NCBI GenBank assembly: GCA_016201355.1
Contig: JACQCY010000031.1
Coordinates: forward strand, 1 to 7,528
Length of the DNA: 7,528 nucleotides
Direction: 5' to 3'
Origin: Candidatus Yonathbacteria bacterium
GTDB lineage: Bacteria > Patescibacteriota > Minisyncoccia > Phycocordibacterales > UBA1550
Shown here: positions 1 to 4,323 of the stretch, piece after piece
Position numbering within the stretch: the stretch's first letter is position 1
How the letters are laid out: every line of letters starts with the position of its first letter
The notes under the pieces: generated by a model
Seen by the model: the letters and a program-made list of their open reading frames with translations, nothing else
Databases searched by the model: none
What the model was told of the DNA's origin: nothing
Program-made: the position numbers and the translations under genes

Positions 1-1
1 T

Positions 2-1075
2 GTTGCCGAGAGTATGTCGGGCGATTTTGGCAAAATCGGAGCAAATTTGGGAAATAAAGGGTTGGGGCTGGCGGCAGGCGGGGCGGGTATGGGGCGGACG
101 GGAGGGGTTGGGGGTTTGGCAAACAAAGTATTTCAATCGGGGGTAATGCAAAGAATGGCTGAAGGGAGAGGAGGTGAAGGGATAATAGGCAAGTTTGCTG
201 GCAGACAAGGAGTATTACTTGCCGACAAAACACGCAATACAAGTTTTGACGCGCGCAATATTAAATTGGGTGGTATAGGCAAGGGCATTGGTGCAGGGGA
301 AGGGAACAAGGATGGCTTTATGAAGAGGGAAGAGAAGTGGATGAAAGAACAAGACAGAAAAGCAAAACTTATGGAGATGACGAGTACGGAAAAAGCAGAA
401 GTTGGGTTCAAGTCAAAAGAAGAAATGGGGAAAATGGAAAAAACAGAATCCGAGGCAAAAAAATCAGTAAAGGAAGCAAAGACCAAAGCGAATAATTCTG
501 AATCAGGGAAGAAAGTAACAGAGGCAAGTAATAAAAAATCAGGAGCTTCAATGGCGGGAGATGCTGCAATAAAAAAACTTGAAGCAGAAAAAGAAAGGCA
601 AAAGGCGGCAATAACTGATGAACAAAGAGCGGTGGCAGATACAGCAGTGGCGGAAGCTGAAAAAGCCGCAAAAGAGGCGACACAAACTCTTGCAAACACC
701 GAGAGTGAACTTATCCTCGCCCAAAATGAACATAAGGTAAGCAAAGAGGTTAAAGCCCTCAGGGAAGCTGAGGAGACTCTCGAGCAAGTAACCGAAACAA
801 TCAAGAGGGGGAAAGAGGCTAATCGAGCAGTAGAAGAAGGAAACCTTCATCGTCGCGAGACATACGGCAAGGCGGTTACTTGGACGCGTCCAACGAGCTG
901 GTGGAATAGACAAAAACAAATTACTAAAATCCGCGAAGGTCCGTCTGAAGAAGAAAAAGCTGAGGAAGATATGTCAAAGTGGTGGAAAAAGATGTCCGAA
1001 AAAGAAAAAGGGAGCAGGGAGAAACCTGCCGTAAGCGAGAAACCCAAAGTGGAAGAACCACCGGAAACTAAATAA
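2..1075 (+). CDS. C-terminal part of a VirB6/TrbL-like T4SS protein (partial at 5' end)
   Basis: The reading frame is open to the left edge, so the ATG at 14 is probably internal and only the C-terminal part of a longer protein is visible. Numbering from that ATG, residues about 8-60 are very rich in Gly and Ala. A SFDARN motif follows at residues 77-82. Residues about 100-290 are highly charged, rich in Lys, Glu and Ala, and predicted to form coiled coil. The end is Lys/Glu/Pro-rich and has two Trp pairs. No membrane segment is visible in this part. A Gly-rich stretch, an FDARN motif and a long charged coiled coil match, from memory, the cytosolic tail of large multi-pass VirB6/TrbL-like proteins in Patescibacteria T4SS clusters. 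The PrgI and VirB4 genes downstream support that reading. The next gene starts 2 bases after the stop, so the two are very likely co-transcribed. The role is inferred; the membrane domain that would prove it lies outside the window. Confidence 0.6.
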   Translation, partial: VAESMSGDFGKIGANLGNKGLGLAAGGAGMGRTGGVGGLANKVFQSGVMQRMAEGRGGEGIIGKFAGRQGVLLADKTRNTSFDARNIKLGGIGKGIGAGEGNKDGFMKREEKWMKEQDRKAKLMEMTSTEKAEVGFKSKEEMGKMEKTESEAKKSVKEAKTKANNSESGKKVTEASNKKSGASMAGDAAIKKLEAEKERQKAAITDEQRAVADTAVAEAEKAAKEATQTLANTESELILAQNEHKVSKEVKALREAEETLEQVTETIKRGKEANRAVEEGNLHRRETYGKAVTWTRPTSWWNRQKQITKIREGPSEEEKAEEDMSKWWKKMSEKEKGSREKPAVSEKPKVEEPPETK

Positions 1076-1077
1076 TT

Positions 1078-1782
1078 ATGGACAATGAAACATTAAAAAT
1101 TCTTGAGGAACAAGCGAGTAGACTACCAGAAGAGGTCATTGATTTCCTCTCTTCTTCTGATTGGGTGAGCATACTTGATGGTATCATCGCTTCATCCAAC
1201 ATCTCTTCTCCGATATCCAACAAAATAAAGAGGGAGGTTGTCCTTGTTCTTGCTGGACTCATCCATCCTAATGATTTTCGCGAGGAAATAAAGGAACAAG
1301 CAGTAGGAGATGAGACGACAATTAACCCTATTATTGCCGAAGTTGAGGAAAAGATTTTTGCGCCCATACGCGCGGATCTGGTGAAGTTTTTTGAAGAACA
1401 AGAAGAAATTGAGAAAGAAAATGCGGAGCAAGCCGAGAGCCAAATCCCCGCAAAAGACGCATCGTCTCGCGGGGCAGTCCCCTCCAAAACTTGGGAAAAG
1501 ATGCCTGATGTCGCGCCGGATAATCTACCTGTAGGAGAAGAGAAAAACGAAAAACTGAAAACTGAAGAAATAAGGGGAGGAGAAATATCTCCCATCCCAA
1601 CCCTCATCCAAAAAACTCGCCCGGGAGGAGACGAGTCCGAGGAAACAGCAGGAGAAACACATCCTTTTGAGGAAAAAATGAAGAAAGTGTTCACGGGCGC
1701 AGCAATATCAATAGGAGAACTTGTTATTGAAACACCCCCACCAATGACAAAAAATGACCCCTATCGGGAACCGATGGAATAG
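1078..1782 (+). CDS. conserved hypothetical acidic protein of the T4SS cluster
   Basis: This is a 234-residue protein of unknown function. Residues 1-105 look like a compact helical domain: a leucine-rich start with LPEEVIDFL near residues 16-24, then SDW, then amphipathic helices ending in an Glu-rich stretch near 103-118. Residues about 120-190 are polar, Pro/Glu-rich and probably disordered. The end has a short helix (FEEKMKKVF, 197-205) and a DPYREP motif at 227-232. A helical N-domain joined by a disordered linker to a terminal DPYREP peptide is, from memory, a recurring uncharacterised architecture beside PrgI and VirB4 genes in Patescibacteria. There is no signal peptide or membrane segment, so it is probably cytoplasmic. 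It starts 2 bases after the upstream stop without a clear Shine-Dalgarno sequence. Its TAG stop is also the first three bases of an inverted repeat. A cytosolic partner or chaperone of the secretion machine is possible but unproven. Confidence 0.75.
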   Translation: MDNETLKILEEQASRLPEEVIDFLSSSDWVSILDGIIASSNISSPISNKIKREVVLVLAGLIHPNDFREEIKEQAVGDETTINPIIAEVEEKIFAPIRADLVKFFEEQEEIEKENAEQAESQIPAKDASSRGAVPSKTWEKMPDVAPDNLPVGEEKNEKLKTEEIRGGEISPIPTLIQKTRPGGDESEETAGETHPFEEKMKKVFTGAAISIGELVIETPPPMTKNDPYREPME

Positions 1783-1869
1783 AATGTGGAATATTGAATG
1801 GGGAAGAAAACTCGTATTCATTCTATATTCAACATTCTATATTCTACCTTCCCTTTTCCACATTCTACC
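1780..1869 (+). repeat. AT-rich inverted-repeat cluster, left flank of the DUF4258/DUF2283 pair
   Basis: The arm at 1780-1800 (TAGAATGTGGAATATTGAAT plus G) pairs with 1819-1839 over 21 positions with two mismatches, around an 18-base loop. Further copies of the ATTCTA unit continue to 1846, and TTCCACATTCTACC lies at 1856-1869. The arm begins at the stop codon of the upstream gene. The same 20 bases recur in inverted orientation, with one mismatch, at 2444-2463 on the other side of the two small genes. As RNA it could form a long AU-rich hairpin just after the stop and so affect transcript ends or stability. It has no GC stem followed by a T-run, so it is not a standard terminator. Confidence 0.7.
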
Positions 1870-1914
1870 TGTATTATTCCATATTTTGATTTTTTTGTAG
1901 TTTACTCTTGGTTA

Positions 1915-1923
1915 TGGTATTAT
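1915..1923 (+). promoter_or_regulatory. possible extended -10 promoter for the DUF4258/DUF2283 pair
   Basis: TGGTATTAT fits an extended -10 element (TGnTATTAT). The start codon lies 27 bases after the element, so the predicted leader is about 20 bases. No convincing -35 exists at 16-18 bases upstream, although an extended -10 can work without one. A second candidate -10, TATAAA at 1932-1937, would leave an almost leaderless transcript. The whole stretch is AT-rich, so chance matches are likely. Confidence 0.35.
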
Positions 1924-1949
1924 GACAATAGTATAAAATAAATAGTGTT

Positions 1950-2189
1950 ATGAAAATCATCTTTAGTAATCATGCTGAAATTAAAATTAAACAGAGAAAA
2001 CTATCCAAAGATTTACTGAATGAAACAATTACTGCGCCAGACTTCATTATTCCGAGCAATTCTAGCCGTGAAAGAGCTTATAAAAAATTCAGAAAGCAAT
2101 ATATTGAGGTTGTATTTATAAAAAAAGGAATAACAATAGTCGTTATTACCGCGCATTGGGTCGCAAAATTTAAAAAATCAAAAATATGA
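1950..2189 (+). CDS. DUF4258 family protein, putative toxin of a toxin-antitoxin-like pair
   Basis: This small basic protein has 79 residues. It has the usual DUF4258 layout: an N-terminal strand and NHAEIKIKQR helix (a His near the start, then Lys/Arg), a middle PDFIIPS segment, and two C-terminal strands with YIEVVF and ITIVVITAHW. Such proteins are commonly encoded next to a DUF2283 partner, and the pair is regarded as a candidate toxin-antitoxin module; any RNase-like activity here is inference. The TGA stop overlaps the ATG of the next gene (ATGA), which indicates translational coupling. No Shine-Dalgarno sequence precedes the start. The gene is clearly more AT-rich than the secretion genes around it, and the pair is bounded by inverted repeats, which suggests acquisition as a passenger unit inside the T4SS cluster. 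Confidence 0.75.
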   Translation: MKIIFSNHAEIKIKQRKLSKDLLNETITAPDFIIPSNSSRERAYKKFRKQYIEVVFIKKGITIVVITAHWVAKFKKSKI

Positions 2190-2410
2190 AAATCACCTAT
2201 GATTCAAAAATTGACGCTTTGAATATTACGCTAAAATCGGGAGAAATCAGTCGCACCGTTGAAATTGCGCCGGAAGTATTTGTAGACTTAGATAAAAAGG
2301 GTGTTCCTCTTTATATTGAAGTTCTTGGGGCGAATGAAAAAATTGGGAGAAAAAATTTTGGTGATGTAAGTATCGGCGGGAGAATTGTCCCTATGCCTAA
2401 TTTTGCATAA
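2186..2410 (+). CDS. DUF2283 family protein, putative antitoxin partner
   Basis: The 74-residue protein has the DUF2283 pattern: it opens with KITYDSKIDALNITL, continues with an SRTVEIAPEVFVDLD strand pair, then gives a VPLYIEVLGA strand-helix turn. The C-terminal 20 residues (GRKNFGDVSIGG and following) are an extension beyond the minimal domain. Its start overlaps the DUF4258 stop by four bases, so both are made from one transcript. In this arrangement DUF2283 proteins are usually taken to be the neutralising partner, but no DNA-binding motif is visible and neutralisation is not shown by the sequence. It has no link to secretion in its own sequence. Base composition is AT-rich like that of its partner. 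Confidence 0.75.
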   Translation: MKITYDSKIDALNITLKSGEISRTVEIAPEVFVDLDKKGVPLYIEVLGANEKIGRKNFGDVSIGGRIVPMPNFA

Positions 2411-2427
2411 GAGCTTACCTCGATAGT

Positions 2428-2518
2428 GTAGAATATTGAATCAATTCCATATTCCACATTCTACCCTACCTATCCCCCCCCTTCTACTTTCTATTTTCTA
2501 CTTACTACATTCTACCCT
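2428..2518 (+). repeat. right-flank inverted repeat, C8 tract and polypyrimidine leader before the PrgI-family gene
   Basis: GTAGAAT at 2428-2434 pairs with ATTCTAC at 2458-2464, and 2444-2463 is the inverted match (19 of 20) of 1780-1799. A run of eight C lies at 2474-2481. From 2482 to 2518 the top strand is almost all pyrimidine, made of short TTCTAC-like units, and runs straight into the ATG at 2519 as TACCCT-ATG. No Shine-Dalgarno sequence is present. Confidence 0.6.
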
Positions 2519-3172
2519 ATGCAATTCCACATCCCCCAATATATAGACATTGAAGACAAAATCTTCGGCCCGCTCACCATCAAGCAGGCAATTTTTGTTG
2601 CGGGAGGTATCGGAGGCGCGTATGTATTTTATAAACTTATTCCTTGGTTTTTTCTTTCGGCTCCTCTCATCGTCGGCATCGGCATCCTTACTTGGGCGCT
2701 TGCTTTTTATCCAGTAAGAAATCTTGGAAAACCTTTTATTGAAATACTTGAAGCAGGTTTCAAATATTCCATCAAAAACAAACTCTATTTATGGAAGAAA
2801 AAAGTGGAACGGCCAAAAGACAAAACAGAGGAAGCGTTCGTTTCGGCGCAACTTCCTGCCCCAACCCCCGCCATCCCAAAAGGGCGACTCTCGGGAGCAT
2901 CGTTTGATATTGATGTAAAAGGACCCGAAAGAGCGGATGACAGCGATAGGGAAAGAAAGGGAGGATTTACCAAAGCCGCCTCCGCAGAAGCGGGGACACT
3001 CTCTTCAGAATCTTTTACCATCGCGCAAAAAGCCCCGCAAGTGAGCACTTTTAAAGCCCCTGAAAAGCCCTCGTATTCTCCAAAAATAGAGAAGGCATTC
3101 CGTAGCGCCGGAATGTCATCGTCTCAAGCGAGAACACTGACGAAGGCGATAGGGGGAATGGGGAAAAGATAA
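2519..3172 (+). CDS. PrgI family T4SS membrane protein (VirB3-position)
   Basis: The protein has 217 residues. Its N-terminal third is a good match to the PrgI family: it opens MQFHIPQYIDIEDKIFGPLT, then has two hydrophobic segments at about 24-41 and 44-64, then FYPVRNLGKPF and the basic stretch KYSIKNKLYLWKKK. PrgI/VirB3-type proteins are small inner-membrane components that work with the VirB4 ATPase. Residues about 95-217 are an added cytoplasmic region, rich in Pro, Ser and Lys and probably disordered. It ends in a short conserved-looking peptide, with AFRSAGMSSSQARTL near residues 188-202. The start is fixed by the conserved N-terminus; it has no Shine-Dalgarno sequence and sits directly after a pyrimidine-rich repeat. 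The TAA stop lies inside the first copy of the 141-bp direct repeat. Confidence 0.9.
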   Translation: MQFHIPQYIDIEDKIFGPLTIKQAIFVAGGIGGAYVFYKLIPWFFLSAPLIVGIGILTWALAFYPVRNLGKPFIEILEAGFKYSIKNKLYLWKKKVERPKDKTEEAFVSAQLPAPTPAIPKGRLSGASFDIDVKGPERADDSDRERKGGFTKAASAEAGTLSSESFTIAQKAPQVSTFKAPEKPSYSPKIEKAFRSAGMSSSQARTLTKAIGGMGKR

Positions 3173-3309
3173 AAACGAAGAAGAATTTTAAATTACAAAT
3201 TTTAAATTTTAAATCAATTTTAAATGACTGAATTTTAAATGACTAAAAATTATAATCTTGAAGGACGAACAGTATCTTTCAGTAAAGAGGTTATTTTCTT
3301 TTCAAAGGC
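3169..3309 (+). repeat. 141-bp perfect direct repeat, copy 1
   Basis: It is identical over 141 bases to 3937-4077 (offset 768, a multiple of three). It begins at the base before the PrgI-family stop codon. It contains AAAACGAAGAAG, the left AT-rich arm of the four-helix-bundle cassette (core 3200-3229), a doubled TTTTAAATGACT unit, and the first 23 codons of a four-helix-bundle gene plus two bases of codon 24. In this copy no right arm follows; the sequence goes directly into the TraC-like coding region. The next base differs (A here, T in copy 2). Confidence 0.97.
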
Positions 3310-3940
3310 AGAATTTGTCCCCATCAAAGAAATCCGCGATGGGGTCGTTATTTTGAAAGACGGCACGATGCGTATGGTCCTTATGGCGTCCTCGGTCAAT
3401 CTCGCGCTCAAGAGCGGGGATGAACAAATAGGCATTCTTATGCAATTTCAAAGTTTCTTGAACTCTCTCGAATTCTCAACGCAGATTTTTATACAATCGC
3501 GTCGCCTTGATATTAGGCCATACCTCGCGCGCCTTGACGCGCGACTAAAGACAGAAATGAACGACCTTCTCAAGGTGCAGATTCGCGAATATATAAATTT
3601 CATTAAGGCGGTTACACAATCAACCAATATAATGAACAAGCTCTTTCTCGTCGTCGTCCCCTATGCCCCTCCAAAATCGGTAACCGCAACCGAGGGAGGA
3701 GGCGGGGGAATATTTGACAGTCTTCTCGGCAAGAAACCGGAAACAAAATCCATGCTTTCAAAAAGCGCCGTAGAAGCATTTGAGGAAGCGCGTTCCCAAC
3801 TCGAACAACGGGTGGGGATCGTGAGCCAAGGACTTTCGCGCACGGGAGTTCGCATTGTCCCCCTCGGCACCGAAGAGCTGACCGAGCTTTATTATCATCT
3901 CTTCAACCCGGGGGAGGATGAGAAGAAGATTTCAAAATAA
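3239..3940 (+). CDS. TraC-like / VirB4-N-like T4SS protein with a foreign N-terminus
   Basis: Residues 25-233 match the TraC-like protein encoded just before VirB4 in Patescibacteria T4SS clusters. They start with EFVPIKEIRDGVVILKDGT, then MASSVNLALKS, a QFQSFLNSLEF helix, QSRRLDIRPYL, a central helix, a FLVVVPYAPP strand, a Gly-rich loop near 152-156, and a C-terminal GTEELTELYYHLFNPGE. The family resembles the N-terminal domain of VirB4/TraC without the ATPase part, and presumably acts with the VirB4 encoded downstream. Residues 1-23 or 24 (MTKNYNLEGRTVSFSKEVIF, then FSKA) do not belong to this family. They are the first helix of a four-helix-bundle protein and are base-for-base identical to the start of the gene at 4007. 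The next ATG in frame is at about residue 43, inside the conserved domain, so the native start has been lost and translation probably uses the borrowed ATG. The C-terminus looks complete. Confidence 0.85.
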   Translation: MTKNYNLEGRTVSFSKEVIFFSKAEFVPIKEIRDGVVILKDGTMRMVLMASSVNLALKSGDEQIGILMQFQSFLNSLEFSTQIFIQSRRLDIRPYLARLDARLKTEMNDLLKVQIREYINFIKAVTQSTNIMNKLFLVVVPYAPPKSVTATEGGGGGIFDSLLGKKPETKSMLSKSAVEAFEEARSQLEQRVGIVSQGLSRTGVRIVPLGTEELTELYYHLFNPGEDEKKISK

Positions 3941-4077
3941 AAACGAAGAAGAATTTTAAATTACAAATTTTAAATTTTAAATCAATTTTAAATGACTGAA
4001 TTTTAAATGACTAAAAATTATAATCTTGAAGGACGAACAGTATCTTTCAGTAAAGAGGTTATTTTCTTTTCAAAGGC
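3937..4077 (+). repeat. 141-bp perfect direct repeat, copy 2
   Basis: This is the second copy of 3169-3309, with no mismatch seen. It begins at the base before the TAA stop of the TraC-like gene, so in both copies the repeat supplies or coincides with the stop codon of the upstream gene. It ends within codon 24 of the four-helix-bundle gene, exactly where that gene shows an internal deletion. Homologous recombination between the copies would remove 768 bp, which is the whole TraC-like gene. Confidence 0.97.
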
Positions 4078-4314
4078 TTTTAAGAATAAGATTTGTATTT
4101 GTAAGAAAGAAGCAAAAGAAACAAAATATTGGTTTGAATTGATCGCGGAGACAAACCCTGAGCAAAAAGAAATGTGCAGAAAACTCTGGAAAGAAGCTCA
4201 TGAATTAACCCTAATCTTTTCAAAGATAATCTTAACGATAGACCGCGCATCAACATTTAAAAATTAAGTCATTTAAAATTGATTTAAAATTTAAAACTTG
4301 AAATTTTAAATTAC
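3952..4314 (+). mobile_element. IVS-like cassette: four-helix-bundle gene enclosed by AT-rich inverted repeats
   Basis: The left arm (about 3952-4009) and right arm (about 4254-4314) are near reverse complements. They share a perfect 30-base core (3968-3997 against 4267-4296) and weaker pairing on both sides. The start codon of the enclosed gene is in the left arm and its stop codon is in the right arm, so the RNA would fold as a long stem with the coding region as its loop. The intervening sequences in some bacterial 23S rRNA genes that encode S23 four-helix-bundle proteins have the same architecture. AATTTTAAATTAC occurs in direct orientation at both outer ends (3952-3964 and 4302-4314) and may be a target duplication, though the low complexity makes this uncertain. 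No transposase or reverse transcriptase is present. Calling it mobile is inference from structure. Confidence 0.5.
4007..4267 (+). pseudogene. four-helix-bundle protein (23S rRNA IVS / S23, Avd-like), internally deleted
   Basis: The 86-residue product has clear S23-type features. The first helix opens MTKNYNLEGRTVSFSKEVIF. A later segment reads KICICKKEAKETKYWFEL (28-45), and the last helix reads LWKEAHELTLIFSKIILTI. Family members are usually about 110-125 residues. What is missing is the stretch between the first helix and KICICKKEA, which in relatives holds the second helix, with its Ser/Gly-Ala-Asn-Tyr turn and Glu/Ser/Lys-rich part (about 35-40 residues). The join is in frame, between A24 and F25. 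A bundle lacking most of a helix probably does not fold normally, so this is treated as a decayed gene, although the frame is intact. Relatives are encoded in 23S rRNA intervening sequences, and the Avd protein of diversity-generating retroelements is a structural cousin; no rRNA or retroelement is seen here. It is AT-rich and has no Shine-Dalgarno sequence. Confidence 0.75.
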
Positions 4315-4323
4315 CTTACCCCT

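Noticed and set aside
14..16. ATG at 14 as the true start of the first gene.
   Set aside because: The frame stays open to the window edge, there is no leader or ribosome site, and the Gly-rich stretch with SFDARN looks like an internal part of a larger protein.
133..804. Long open frame on the minus strand, rich in Ser, Phe and Leu, opposite the first gene.
   Set aside because: It mirrors a Lys/Glu/Ala-rich coiled-coil gene on the plus strand. It has no recognisable domain, and the plus-strand frame continues into an operon.
1068..1694. Minus-strand open frame of about 208 codons opposite the acidic hypothetical gene.
   Set aside because: Its composition (Ser/Phe-rich) is that of an antisense shadow, and the plus-strand protein has ordered domain features and operon spacing.
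1780..1869. CRISPR-like array, because of several similar short units.
   Set aside because: The units are irregular in length and orientation, spacers are not of constant size, and no cas gene is present.
1888..1896. T-run after the hairpin as an intrinsic terminator for the upstream operon.
   Set aside because: The T-run is about 50 bases beyond the hairpin and has no GC-rich stem directly before it.
3937..4320. Diversity-generating retroelement, suggested by the Avd-like four-helix-bundle gene and a nearby repeat pair.
   Set aside because: No reverse transcriptase is present, the 141-bp repeats are identical with no adenine-directed differences, and the repeat lies at the start and not at the end of a target gene.
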